This document shows positions 36,131 through 44,853 of a stretch of DNA of 64,000 nt, one piece after another. The translations under genes and the position numbers were made by a program. Source of the stretch: SLDF01 sp964537925 (lineage in GTDB: Bacteria > Bacteroidota > Bacteroidia > Chitinophagales > Saprospiraceae); assembly GCA_964537925.1 (NCBI GenBank), contig CAZICV010000006.1, positions 62,001-126,000 of the forward strand, given 5' to 3'. The notes under the pieces are model-generated. The model worked only from the letters and a program-made list of their open reading frames with translations, made no database searches and had not been told where the DNA came from. How positions within the stretch are numbered: position 1 is the first letter of the stretch; the number at the start of each line of letters is the position of its first letter.

Positions 36131-36162
36131 TATAACGGTTCGGGGCTTGGCGATAGTGGCGG
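36131..36162. repeat. Palindrome-poor GC-rich motif in the accessory region
   Basis: TATAACGGTTCGGGGCTTGG followed by CGATAGTGGCGG, set in AT-rich DNA next to the 11-bp repeat. I have the impression that similar stretches recur beside cassette-like genes in Bacteroidota, but this cannot be verified here. Confidence 0.3.
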
Positions 36163-36298
36163 AGACAGAAGCACAAGCTACTTTTATCTATCAAATTGTA
36201 AAAAAATGACTTATTCAGCGATATAACTACTAGCCATAAATTTTTTCACTTAAGCTAATATTTGACCAAACAATTGTTACATAATAGTATCATTTTTC

Positions 36299-36847
36299 TC
36301 ATTCCGGCTGTTCTTCTTTTTTAATTAGTTCATTTCTTACAGTATCTATAAAGTATAAAGATCCTTGGTATAGTTTGTATATTTCCTCTGCTGTCTTGTC
36401 AATCACAACTTCGGCAAAATTTTGATGAACCATTCTATTCCTCTCTCGGCCAATCTCTAAAAACGATTTGATTGCTTTGTCAAGATCTTCATCTTCTTTT
36501 ACTCTTTGTGACATTCGAGTTTTAAATTCACCTCCGAATAAGCCGAAAAACGCATTGGCATTTGCTGATTCCCAATTGAAATAAGTATGATATTGTCGAC
36601 TAACAGCTTTTTGTTTTATAATTTCTATAACTAATTCATTGTTATCAGTATGTGATTTGGCAAATTCGATAACAGTATTGGATATTTCCTTTTCAAAAAA
36701 ACTTGCAGATGAAAGCAATATTGTTTTGCGGAAGCTATTTTCTGCCTCGGTAAAAAAAGTAATCTCTTGTTGACTTTTCAAATAATCAATTAACAAGTTT
36801 CCACTTTTATACTGTTCATCTATTATTGTTTGACTGATATTTGTCAT
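36299..36847 (-). CDS. HEPN-domain protein (MAE_28990/MAE_18760-like), candidate RNase toxin
   Basis: 182 residues, all-helical. Residues 131-145 (EIGRERNRMVHQNFA) contain the HEPN ribonuclease motif R-x4-H as Arg136-Asn-Arg-Met-Val-His141. Upstream a conserved block FWEKEISN-like (FFEKEISNTVIEFA) and FGLFGGEFKTRM match the MAE_28990-type HEPN family, which typically neighbours a DUF262 gene. The start codon shares one nucleotide with the DUF262 stop, so the two are co-translated. DNA is strongly AT-rich (16 G+C in the first 60 nt of the 36301 line). Likely RNA-cleaving effector of a defence or toxin-antitoxin unit; not proven. Confidence 0.75.
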   Translation of the reverse strand: MTNISQTIIDEQYKSGNLLIDYLKSQQEITFFTEAENSFRKTILLSSASFFEKEISNTVIEFAKSHTDNNELVIEIIKQKAVSRQYHTYFNWESANANAFFGLFGGEFKTRMSQRVKEDEDLDKAIKSFLEIGRERNRMVHQNFAEVVIDKTAEEIYKLYQGSLYFIDTVRNELIKKEEQPE

Positions 36848-38022
36848 TAACTTAAGATTTCTTTTGCTAATTTCAATCTATCTTCAACATTTGCCTTGCT
36901 AGCAGTATTACTTTGCGTTGATTTAAGAAAATCAAGATTGTTTTTTAATTTTTCTATATTCTCAACTGTAGTTTCTTTTATATTTAAGTCTTTCCTTTTT
37001 GCTGCGTCTTGACATAGAGCAACAAAAATTGACTCAAAAACTGTAATGCTAAATTTACCTGAAACTGAAATGAATGCTTTTGGATTTATATCAACAATAT
37101 AGGTGCAAAATGCCTCAAATAACTGCTGAAAATATGGTAATGAATCAGGATTAAAAGCCTTTGATTTTTTTGAAAATTGATTTAAAAATCTAGTCATTGA
37201 AGGCGTATAATTCTCTGAATCTAATAGCATAGCAAATCCTCTTAAAAGAATTTCTACATCCTTCATATGAATATCGGGTCGGACCTGGCCTAATAGGACT
37301 CTCCAATTTTGATACATATTAATGCTGTAAAGATTATTATAAAATTTAGAGTGATACAAACTTGTTCTTATTTCCTGTGCCTTAAGAACAACTCCACCTG
37401 AATTTAATCTGTTGAAAATCTCGAACATGGCTGAATCGTCATCAGTAGGAAAATTTTGTTTAATCATTATATTCCTGACGGTACGCATATCAAAACTGCT
37501 TTTAAACTCTCCTAAAGTGGCGTAGTTCAGTCCATGTAATTTATTCTTTTCATTTTGTCCTGGCTCATTCAATTTTAACTTAAATCCATCAAAAAATTCA
37601 TCATTATGAAGAACATCTTCTGGAAATTTGCCGTTTTCATCAAATATTTGTCTTAGTTCAAATCTTTTTTCCTTCTTAGGGAATCTCATTTTGGTAAAAA
37701 AATACAAGGTCAGTAATCTTTGTTGACCATCAATTACTAAATAGCTATTTCTGCCTTCTTCATATAGAAAAACTTGAGGAATTGGAAGTCCAATTATTAT
37801 TGATTCAATAAGTTTAGATGCTCTTTTAATATCCCAAACATAATTTCTTTGAAATCCCGGAATTCTAAATAATCCCGATTCAATAAAGTCAATTATGGTT
37901 TTGGTGTTAAAATCATTTGGTGTTGAAGTAACATCATATTCTCTAAAAGAATAACCTGTTCCTTCTTCACTGTCATCTTGATACCAATTTTGTTCTGTAA
38001 CTTCTTCAGTTTCTTGTTCCAT
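36847..38022 (-). CDS. DUF262 (GmrSD N-terminal/ParB-like) domain protein
   Basis: 391 residues. The DUF262 core is complete: FQRNYVWDIKRASKLIESI (57-75), LPIPQVFLYEE, VIDGQQRLLTL (97-107; the DGQQR nucleotide/catalytic motif), and MFEIFNRLNSGGV (199-211). It lacks the C-terminal HNH domain (DUF1524) of full-length GmrSD/BrxU-type restriction enzymes. ParB/DUF262 domains bind or hydrolyse nucleotides. Gene order DUF262 then HEPN with a 1-nt overlap makes a two-gene cassette, flanked by direct repeats. DNA is AT-rich (16 of 60 G+C at 37861), unlike the ~60% typical of nearby housekeeping genes. Confidence 0.88.
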   Translation of the reverse strand: MEQETEEVTEQNWYQDDSEEGTGYSFREYDVTSTPNDFNTKTIIDFIESGLFRIPGFQRNYVWDIKRASKLIESIIIGLPIPQVFLYEEGRNSYLVIDGQQRLLTLYFFTKMRFPKKEKRFELRQIFDENGKFPEDVLHNDEFFDGFKLKLNEPGQNEKNKLHGLNYATLGEFKSSFDMRTVRNIMIKQNFPTDDDSAMFEIFNRLNSGGVVLKAQEIRTSLYHSKFYNNLYSINMYQNWRVLLGQVRPDIHMKDVEILLRGFAMLLDSENYTPSMTRFLNQFSKKSKAFNPDSLPYFQQLFEAFCTYIVDINPKAFISVSGKFSITVFESIFVALCQDAAKRKDLNIKETTVENIEKLKNNLDFLKSTQSNTASKANVEDRLKLAKEILS

Positions 38023-38075
38023 ACTTTTTCATTGTAATTTTACAGTGTCGTTGATTTATGTTTTCCGTTAATTCG

Positions 38076-38432
38076 CTTATATGCGCAGTTTTTCACATAG
38101 AGCTGCATGTAAGAATTTGTCTTGTAGACCCTTAACGAGGTGAATATACTATTTTCCTATTACGTGTTTTGTACAAATCTTCTTAGATTCACAGCAGCAG
38201 TTAATAGGCAATACGAAAACAGTTGATTTGTCTGGTTTTACTTTCCGAAGCGGAAAACATAGTGATTTCTTTGTCCTCCGATACACCTGGCAAAATTAAT
38301 ACAGCACCTCACTTCTGCCCCCTGCACCATTCCAGGATCTCCGGATAAAGCTCTGCCACCGTCTTGCCGGGATGTTCATCCCGGAGTCGGAACAACGCTG
38401 TATTGAAGGCTTCAAACCGTACAAAGCCCCTG
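38076..38432. repeat. Right copy of the ~360-bp imperfect direct repeat
   Basis: Matches 35667-36026. The left part (38076-38308) is noncoding 3' flank; the right part covers the stop and final ~40 codons of the intact gene at 38309-39727. It begins about 50 nt after the DUF262 start codon, so it also contains the presumed promoter region of the HEPN/DUF262 pair. Confidence 0.85.
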
Positions 38433-39727
38433 CGACCGGCGTTCATCTCTACCCGGTTGCGGATCACATAGTCCGCCGTCTTTGCATCGTAACGCTCCCT
38501 GACCCAGAGGCAGAACAAAGCATGGGTCATATACTCGTTGAACACGGAGAAAGGGGTGTCGTATATACCGTTGTTTATGTCCGCTTCCACCCAGATATCC
38601 GATTTGAAGATATCTTCGATCTCCTCCCAGTATTCGGAGCTGGTGGGGTTGACATAGTTGTGGTCGATCTCCGTGAACACGATGCCCGACATCAGGCCCT
38701 GCTTCTCCATGCCGGAGATCTTCCGGAAGCCGTCGAGGTGCTGGGCGTCACAGATGAACATCAGCGTCTCCGTGTAGAACGAATACGTGCTGTCGGTCGT
38801 CAGCATACCGAGGTATTTCTGCGTGCTGTGTGATCCCAGGATCAGCGGTGAGAAAACGATCTTGTAGGCATCCACGCGGATCGGGAACTCACGCTCGAGC
38901 CAGTCCCACATATCCTGTACAGGCAGAAGCTTCTGTACCTGCCTGCTGTTGGATGCATAAAACCGCCTGTTGGCCTTGTAGAAAGCACGGAACCCGGACT
39001 TGTCCGCGAAGTCCTGGATCAACGCCAGGTTGTCGGAAAACGGGTTGGTGAAGTTCTGCCAGTCCTTGCCAAAGACATAGTTGTACTGCTCCCCTTTCAC
39101 GATCCGGCCATCCCTGAACTCGTACATATAGCTGTTCTCCCTGAACTCATAGTACTGCTGGAAGTAGTCGGAGTCGGTCGTCACAAGCTTGTCGAATACG
39201 GGGTGATCGAGGTAGGGCCTGAAATGCTTCTCGACCTTCTTAAAATATGCGGTGTTCTTCTGGAGATCCTTTGCCTTGCGACCACTCGGGGACAGCGTCC
39301 AGATGACATTCGCCAGTTCATAGACTTCGGGGGTCTCAAAGGAGATCTTCTTCTGGTTGGCCAGTATATATTCGTTTGAAAAGTAGCTCGGAGTAGAGTT
39401 GAACCTGAACACGAGTGTCTTCCTGCCGCCGGGAGTTTCTACCGTCACATAACTGTGCCTTTCGTACGGGTAGTTATCGCCATAGATGCGCAGCGTATCC
39501 TTCCCGATATATGCCGTCATCACAATGCCTATATACGAATCCGTACCAGGGCTGATGGTATCGGATACACTCAGGTCAAGCGACAACAGCTCCGGGAAAT
39601 TCGAATACCGGTACTGGATGATATTCGTATCGGTGTGATAGATCTTCGGCAGTGTCTCCACCAGTGACTGCCCGGAAATCAGGCTTATATGGAAGACGAA
39701 TATGAACAAAACCGGTATACGCATCAT
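38309..39727 (-). CDS. Secreted DUF4932-like putative metallopeptidase-related protein
   Basis: 472 residues with a signal peptide (IPVLFIFVFHISLISGQ). Central and C-terminal blocks VFTEIDHNYVNP (~350) and VFNEYMTHALFCLW (~395) resemble DUF4932, a predicted zinc peptidase-like family. The expected HExxH helix here reads T-E-I-D-H, so the first histidine is replaced by threonine and activity is doubtful. A second, truncated copy of its last 40 codons lies at 35903-36026, beyond the HEPN/DUF262 pair, pointing to a former tandem duplication. It follows glnS by 54 nt on the same strand. Confidence 0.55.
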   Translation of the reverse strand: MMRIPVLFIFVFHISLISGQSLVETLPKIYHTDTNIIQYRYSNFPELLSLDLSVSDTISPGTDSYIGIVMTAYIGKDTLRIYGDNYPYERHSYVTVETPGGRKTLVFRFNSTPSYFSNEYILANQKKISFETPEVYELANVIWTLSPSGRKAKDLQKNTAYFKKVEKHFRPYLDHPVFDKLVTTDSDYFQQYYEFRENSYMYEFRDGRIVKGEQYNYVFGKDWQNFTNPFSDNLALIQDFADKSGFRAFYKANRRFYASNSRQVQKLLPVQDMWDWLEREFPIRVDAYKIVFSPLILGSHSTQKYLGMLTTDSTYSFYTETLMFICDAQHLDGFRKISGMEKQGLMSGIVFTEIDHNYVNPTSSEYWEEIEDIFKSDIWVEADINNGIYDTPFSVFNEYMTHALFCLWVRERYDAKTADYVIRNRVEMNAGRRGFVRFEAFNTALFRLRDEHPGKTVAELYPEILEWCRGQK

Positions 39728-39781
39728 GAGTACCTGTTCTTTTCCTGTTTAGAGTGAATCCCGATCCTTTCCAAAAATTCC

Positions 39782-41455
39782 CTACTTCTTTCCCTGCTCC
39801 TTCGCCCAGGAGTCCTTCAGCGATACGGTCAGGTTGAATACCTTGCGGTCCGGTGTGCTGTCCGGGTCTACCGCAAAGTAACCCTTGCGGATGAACTGGA
39901 AGTGACCGCCCGTCTCCACGTCCGCCAGGGCCGGTTCGATATAGATCTCCGGCAGTACCCGCAGCGAATCGGGGTTGATGAAGTCGATGAAGGTCTTGTC
40001 CTCGTGCCCGTCGGGGTTTTCGTCGAGGAAGAGCCGGTCGTACATCCTCGCCTCCGCCGTACGTGCATGTGTGACGGATACCCAGTGGATCGTCCCCTTG
40101 ACGGAGATACCGGATGTATCCTGGCCGCTGCGGCTCTCGGGGATATAGCTGCACAGCAGCTCCGTCACCTGGCCGTCGGCATTGTAGACCGCCTCGTCGC
40201 AGCGGATGATATAGGCGTGCTTGAGCCGCACCATACCGCCCGGCGACAGCCGGAAGTATTTCTTCGGCGGGTCGGCCATAAAGTCCTCCCGCTCGATCCA
40301 CAGTTCCCCGGAGAAGGGGACCTGGCGCGTGCCTGCGCCGGCATCCTCGGGATTGTTCTCCGCCTCCAGCCACTCCATCTGCCCCTCCGGGTAGTTGGTG
40401 ATCCGCACCCGTACCGGGTCCAGTACGGCCATCATACGCAGCGCGTGTTTGTTCAGGTCCTCGCGGATGCTGAATTCCAGCAGGCCCACATCGATCACAT
40501 TCTCCCGGCGGGCGATACCCACCCGCTTCACAAAAGCGCCGATGGCTGCCGGTGTATATCCTCTGCGGCGATAGCCCGATAGCGTGGGCATACGCGGATC
40601 GTCCCAGCCGGTGACATAGCCTTCGGTGACCAGGCGCAGCAGCTTGCGCTTGCTCATGATGGTATAGCTCAGGTTGAGCCGTGCAAATTCGATCTGGCGC
40701 GACGGGAAGATACCGAGATGTTCGATCAGCCAGTTGTACAGCGGGCGGTGGTTCTCGAACTCCAGTGTACAGAGCGAATGCGTGATCTGCTCGATGGAAT
40801 CCGCCTGCCCGTGCGCAAAGTCGTACATCGGGTAGATGCACCAGTCCGCACCGGTGCGGTGATGCGCTTCCTTCTTGATACGGTACAGTACCGGGTCGCG
40901 CAGCAGCATGTTGGGGGCCGCCATATCGATCCTGGCGCGCAGCACACAACTGCCTTCCTTATGCTGGCCATCCTTCATCTCTTCGAAGAGACGCAGGTTT
41001 TCTTCGACGGACCGGGACCGGTACGGGCTGTCCGTACCCGGCTCCGTAGGCGTGCCCTTCATAGCGGCTATCTCTTCAGGTGTAGAGTGGTCTACATAGG
41101 CCAGCCCCTCGCGGATCAGTGTCAGCGCAAAGGCATAGAGCTGCGGGAAATAGTCCGATGCATAGTATTCCCGCTCCTCCCAGTCGAAGCCGAGCCAGCG
41201 GATATCCCGCTTGATGGACTCCACGTATTCCACGCTCTCGGTAGTCGGGTTGGTATCGTCGAAGCGCAGGTTGGTCTTGCCGCCGTATTTCTGCGCAATA
41301 CCGAAGTTGAGCCAGATCGACTTCGAATGCCCGATATGGAGGTAGCCGTTGGGCTCCGGCGGAAACCGCGTATGTATGCGGCCTTCGTGCTTGCCGTCGC
41401 GGATATCCTGCTCGATGATCTCTTCGATGAAATTGAGGGACTCTTCCGTATGCAT
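39782..41455 (-). CDS. glnS: Glutaminyl-tRNA synthetase
   Basis: 557 residues, family length. Class I HIGH motif in PPEPNGYLHIGHSKSI (~32-47), and the KMSKS equivalent MSKRKL (~263). FDDTNPTTESVEYVESIKRDIRWLG and the C-terminal beta-barrels (SYIPESRSGQDTSGISVKGTIHWV, LDENPDGHEDKTFIDFINPDSL) are typical of GlnRS rather than GluRS. The direct enzyme removes the need for Glu-tRNA(Gln) amidation for this tRNA. It follows argS by 60 nt in a minus-strand row DUF3822-rsmD-argS-glnS. Confidence 0.96.
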   Translation of the reverse strand: MHTEESLNFIEEIIEQDIRDGKHEGRIHTRFPPEPNGYLHIGHSKSIWLNFGIAQKYGGKTNLRFDDTNPTTESVEYVESIKRDIRWLGFDWEEREYYASDYFPQLYAFALTLIREGLAYVDHSTPEEIAAMKGTPTEPGTDSPYRSRSVEENLRLFEEMKDGQHKEGSCVLRARIDMAAPNMLLRDPVLYRIKKEAHHRTGADWCIYPMYDFAHGQADSIEQITHSLCTLEFENHRPLYNWLIEHLGIFPSRQIEFARLNLSYTIMSKRKLLRLVTEGYVTGWDDPRMPTLSGYRRRGYTPAAIGAFVKRVGIARRENVIDVGLLEFSIREDLNKHALRMMAVLDPVRVRITNYPEGQMEWLEAENNPEDAGAGTRQVPFSGELWIEREDFMADPPKKYFRLSPGGMVRLKHAYIIRCDEAVYNADGQVTELLCSYIPESRSGQDTSGISVKGTIHWVSVTHARTAEARMYDRLFLDENPDGHEDKTFIDFINPDSLRVLPEIYIEPALADVETGGHFQFIRKGYFAVDPDSTPDRKVFNLTVSLKDSWAKEQGKK

Positions 41456-41515
41456 ATATCTGTTGGAGGTTATAATCGGTTTGGAAAAAATGTATAGGGG
41501 GACCGGGCGGCTGTC

Positions 41516-43369
41516 TTACATCCGGTCCGGCATCTGTATGCCGAGCAGGCCCATGCCTTGCTCCAGTGTCTCGGCCACATAGCCGCTCAGGCGGACACGA
41601 TAATCGCGTACCGCCGGGTCTGCAGCGCCGAGGATCGGACAGTCATGGTAAAACTTGTGGTATGCCTTGGCCAGTGCATAGCAATAGTTGGCCAGCTCGG
41701 ACGGATCATACTCCCTGGCTGCCTGCTGCAGCACTTCGCCGTATTGCAGGAGCAAGAGAATGAGCTCGCGCTCGGACTCATGTATGGCGATATCCCCGAC
41801 CGCAACGACCTGTCCGGCCGTGTCTCCTGCCGCCACCCGTCTCAGCACCGACCGGATACGTACATAGGCATTCTGGATATAGGGCCCGGTATGACCCTGC
41901 ATATCCACGGATTCTTTCGGGTCGAAGATCATCTTCTTGCGCGGGTGCACTTTGATCATGAAGTACTTGAGTGCGCCCAGTCCGACCCGGTGCAGGATAT
42001 CCGCACGCTCTGCCTCCGGCAATGCTTCGAGCTCGCCGCGCTCCGCGGCGACTGCCGCCGCTTCACGGGTGACTTCCGCTATGAGATCGTCCGCATCAAC
42101 GACCGTGCCCTCGCGGGACTTCATACGGCCTTCTGGCAGCTCCACCATGCCGTAAGACAGGTGATAGAGAGCATCGGCATAGGGGCGGCCCATCCGCTTC
42201 ATGGTCTCGAACAGTACCTGGAAGTGGTAGTTCTGTTCGTCCGCGACCACATAGACCATGCTGTCCACGCCGTATTCGCTGTAGCGCAGCTCGGCCGTGC
42301 CCAGGTCCTGTGTGATATAGACAGACGTGCCGTCGCTGCGCAGTACGACCTTGTGGTCGAGGCCTGCCTGCTCGAGATCTATCCACACGGAGCCATCGTC
42401 CTTGCGGTAGAACACACCTGATTCCAGGCCGGATGCGACGATCTCCTTGCCCAGGAGATAGGTATCTGATTCGTAGTAGTTCTTGTCAAACGACACGCCC
42501 ATACGCGCATAGGTCTCACCGAACCCGTCGTAGACCCAGCCGTTCATCTGCTGCCAGAGCGCTTGTGTGTCCGTATCGCCGTTCTCCCAGCGCAGCAGCA
42601 TGGCGCGCGCCTGCGCGCCGAGTGAGCTGTATGTATTGAAATATTCGTTTTTGTATCCTTTGAAGAAATCTGCCGGGGCCAGGTTCTTTTCATTCTTCTC
42701 CGCCAGCACGGATGCTGCTTCGCCGGTCTGCTGCCAGACCTGGTACTCTTCGCGCAGCTTCTGTTCGAAAAGCACGTAGTAGTCGCCTACGAAATGGTCG
42801 CCCTTGATGCCCGTGCTCTCAGGCGTGCGCCCTTCGCCGAACAATTGCCAGGCCAGCATGCTCTTACAGATGGCGATGCCCCGGTCATTGATGATCTGGG
42901 TGCGTATCACTTCATGGCCGGTCGCTTCGAGTATGCGCGACACCGACCACCCGAGCAGCATATTGCGGATATGGCCGAGGTGCAGCGGTTTGTTGGTATT
43001 GGGCGAGGAAAACTCGATCATCACCCTGCGTCCTGTCGGTTGGACACTGAATGGTCCGGCGCTGTACCAGGACTCCAGGCTCTGCAGCAGGGCGCCGTCC
43101 TTTAGTTCCAGGTTCAGGAATCCCTTGATCACGTTGAATCCAGCGAGCCAGTCGGTATGGGCCAACAGCCAGTCGCCTATTTCGTTGGCCGTGAGTTCGG
43201 GGTTCTTGCCGCTCAGCTTGAGCAGCGGGAATACCACCAGGGTGAAATCTCCTTTGAACTCCTTGCGTGTCTCCGAAATACCCAGTTGCCCGGCGGGCGT
43301 TTCCTTTCCGTACAGGGCAGACAGCCCCCCGGCTATATCCTGCGCGATCTTTTCCTTCAGCAGCATCAT
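41516..43369 (-). CDS. argS: Arginyl-tRNA synthetase
   Basis: 617 residues from the ATG at 43369; a TTG-initiated frame 60 nt upstream is possible but lies in the rsmD-argS gap. HIGH motif in FSSPNTNKPLHLGHIRNMLLG (~118-138); the N-terminal Add1 domain and the C-terminal anticodon-binding DALR domain (ELANYCYALAKAYHKFYHDCPI ... GYVAETLEQGMGLLGIQMPDRM) are complete. MSKR-like residues occur in RMKSREGTVVDADDLI. Essential, cytoplasmic, monomeric. It lies 44 nt downstream of rsmD. Confidence 0.96.
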   Translation of the reverse strand: MMLLKEKIAQDIAGGLSALYGKETPAGQLGISETRKEFKGDFTLVVFPLLKLSGKNPELTANEIGDWLLAHTDWLAGFNVIKGFLNLELKDGALLQSLESWYSAGPFSVQPTGRRVMIEFSSPNTNKPLHLGHIRNMLLGWSVSRILEATGHEVIRTQIINDRGIAICKSMLAWQLFGEGRTPESTGIKGDHFVGDYYVLFEQKLREEYQVWQQTGEAASVLAEKNEKNLAPADFFKGYKNEYFNTYSSLGAQARAMLLRWENGDTDTQALWQQMNGWVYDGFGETYARMGVSFDKNYYESDTYLLGKEIVASGLESGVFYRKDDGSVWIDLEQAGLDHKVVLRSDGTSVYITQDLGTAELRYSEYGVDSMVYVVADEQNYHFQVLFETMKRMGRPYADALYHLSYGMVELPEGRMKSREGTVVDADDLIAEVTREAAAVAAERGELEALPEAERADILHRVGLGALKYFMIKVHPRKKMIFDPKESVDMQGHTGPYIQNAYVRIRSVLRRVAAGDTAGQVVAVGDIAIHESERELILLLLQYGEVLQQAAREYDPSELANYCYALAKAYHKFYHDCPILGAADPAVRDYRVRLSGYVAETLEQGMGLLGIQMPDRM

Positions 43370-43413
43370 CAGCTCCGTGTAAAAATGAGAACGTAAAGTT
43401 AAAAAAATGGGCC

Positions 43414-43962
43414 TTACCGAGGCGGACAAACGAAAAAGCTGAACCAGGTCGTGCCGTACTTGCGGATCTCGGTAAACTGCGGATGCTGCTCAAACTGGTG
43501 GTCCGGGTTGTGCTCCAGCACAAAAAGCCCGTCATCGGCCAGCAGGCCGCGGCCAAGTATCTCGTCCGGCAGGGTTTCCAACAGGCGCATACCGTAGGGT
43601 GGCCCGGCAAAAATGAAATCAAAGCGTTCCGTGCATTGGCGGACGAACTGGAATACATCAGAACGCACCACCTTCATCTGGTCGCCGATGCCCAGCTCCG
43701 CGATGGTCCTGCGGACAAACTGTATCGCGGGGCCGTGCTTGTCCACGTATACTACGGACCTGCACCCTCTCGAGATGGATTCGTACCCGTGGTTGCCTGT
43801 ACCGCCGAAGAGGTCCAGCATGTCGATCTCCGTCCAGTCCAGCCGGTTTTCCAGGATATTGTACAGCCCTTCCTTCGCAAAGTCGGTGGTAGGGCGTGTC
43901 GGCCAGTTGTCGGCGGGTGGATGAAACCTGCGCCCTTTGAACTTACCCGATATGATCCGCAT
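43414..43962 (-). CDS. rsmD: 16S rRNA m2G966 methyltransferase RsmD (altered motif IV)
   Basis: 182 residues. N-terminal RIISGKFKGRRFHPP and RPTTDFAKEGLYNIL, then SAM motif I LDLFGGTGNHGYESISRGC, match RsmD in full. Motif IV normally reads (D/N)PPY; here it is AGPPYG, with Gly in place of the catalytic-pocket Asp (FIFAGPPYG at ~117-125). RsmD methylates guanine 966 of 16S rRNA in the 30S subunit. It overlaps DUF3822 by 20 nt, the usual Bacteroidota pairing. The Asp to Gly difference may be a lineage-wide feature or a loss; a family alignment would show which. Confidence 0.88.
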   Translation of the reverse strand: MRIISGKFKGRRFHPPADNWPTRPTTDFAKEGLYNILENRLDWTEIDMLDLFGGTGNHGYESISRGCRSVVYVDKHGPAIQFVRRTIAELGIGDQMKVVRSDVFQFVRQCTERFDFIFAGPPYGMRLLETLPDEILGRGLLADDGLFVLEHNPDHQFEQHPQFTEIRKYGTTWFSFFVCPPR

Positions 43963-44824
43963 GGCGCCCGCTTGAATAAATCAGCAAAGGCCGGACCATA
44001 TCCGGCAGATCGCTCAGGGCCAGCATACCGGGCAGGTCGATCTTGTGGACCGGGCCGTAGGCATACCGGATCTCCTGCAGCAAGCGGGAGTCTTCAGTGA
44101 GCAGGCCACTCACCAGGATGGCGCCCTCCTCGCTGACCGGGCCGTACCGCTGTATGGCTGCGCCGAGGTAGTAAAGCAGGTCCGTCTCTCCCGCGAGTGC
44201 AAAGCGATTGACAAATACCGGCTGCCCCTCTGCTCGTACGACCAGGTCTGCCGTATCGCCGGCTATGCCTGCCCAGATCGTACAGGAAGCCTTGCGCAGC
44301 CAGGGCAGCACCTGCCGCCAGGCATATCCGGTCTGGTGGCCAGTCTCCAATGCCGGGTACAGGTCCCTGCATACCGACAGCAGTGGCTCCGGCGCCTGGA
44401 AATGCAGCCTCAGCGATGTCTCGGCCAGGCCCATATACATCCCTGCCCAGCCGGACAGAGCAGGCAGCAGACCGCTCCTGAGTATATCTGCAGGCATATC
44501 GGAAGGCAGGAGAACGAATCCCGGATCGCCGCCGGTCAGCGTGACTGCGGCAGGTGCATGATCACAGGCGGCTCCGAACCGGTACAACAGGTCTCTGTAA
44601 CTCTCTTCCGGGGACAACCAGTCGCAGCGATAGGCAGCTATCGCATGGCAACTCATATCAGGGGCCGTCATGATACAGTACAGCTCCTCCCCCTGCATGT
44701 GGATGTGCAGGGACAAGGGATCTGTCGGCGCTACAGCCGCCTCCGAACGGTAATGGTATATCTGGATAGGATTCACTGGCAACTTTCCTGCATCCCGGCA
44801 TAGTACCGCACATGGCGGCAACAT
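43943..44824 (-). CDS. DUF3822 family protein
   Basis: 293 residues from the ATG at 44824; the longer frame upstream crosses the tsaD promoter and start. DUF3822 proteins in Bacteroidota sit directly before rsmD and have an actin/hexokinase-like ATPase fold of unknown function. Here the recognisable parts are the late DTADLVVRAEGQPVFVNRFALAGETDLLYYLGAAIQRYGP and ILVSGLLTEDSRLLQEI. It is divergent from tsaD and overlaps rsmD by 20 nt. Its -7 box (44839-44846) lies 15 nt upstream of the ATG, giving a very short leader. Confidence 0.72.
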   Translation of the reverse strand: MLPPCAVLCRDAGKLPVNPIQIYHYRSEAAVAPTDPLSLHIHMQGEELYCIMTAPDMSCHAIAAYRCDWLSPEESYRDLLYRFGAACDHAPAAVTLTGGDPGFVLLPSDMPADILRSGLLPALSGWAGMYMGLAETSLRLHFQAPEPLLSVCRDLYPALETGHQTGYAWRQVLPWLRKASCTIWAGIAGDTADLVVRAEGQPVFVNRFALAGETDLLYYLGAAIQRYGPVSEEGAILVSGLLTEDSRLLQEIRYAYGPVHKIDLPGMLALSDLPDMVRPLLIYSSGRHADHIG

Positions 44825-44828
44825 GCCG

Positions 44829-44846
44829 TATATTTGTGCAAAAGTA
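44829..44846. promoter_or_regulatory. Back-to-back -7 boxes of tsaD and DUF3822-rsmD-argS-glnS
   Basis: Plus strand TATATTTG (44829-44836, toward tsaD at 44854) and minus strand TACTTTTG (44839-44846, toward DUF3822 at 44824) both fit TAnnTTTG and are separated by 2 bp. Each box is placed a short distance before its own start codon. Only 29 nt separate the two genes, so both promoters must lie inside this gap or the coding ends. Confidence 0.65.
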
Positions 44847-44853
44847 AGAATAC

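Noticed and set aside
39576..40949. 457-codon minus-strand frame inside glnS
   Set aside because: Wrong frame of glnS; the protein is Arg/Gly/Pro/Ala-rich low-quality sequence with no motifs.
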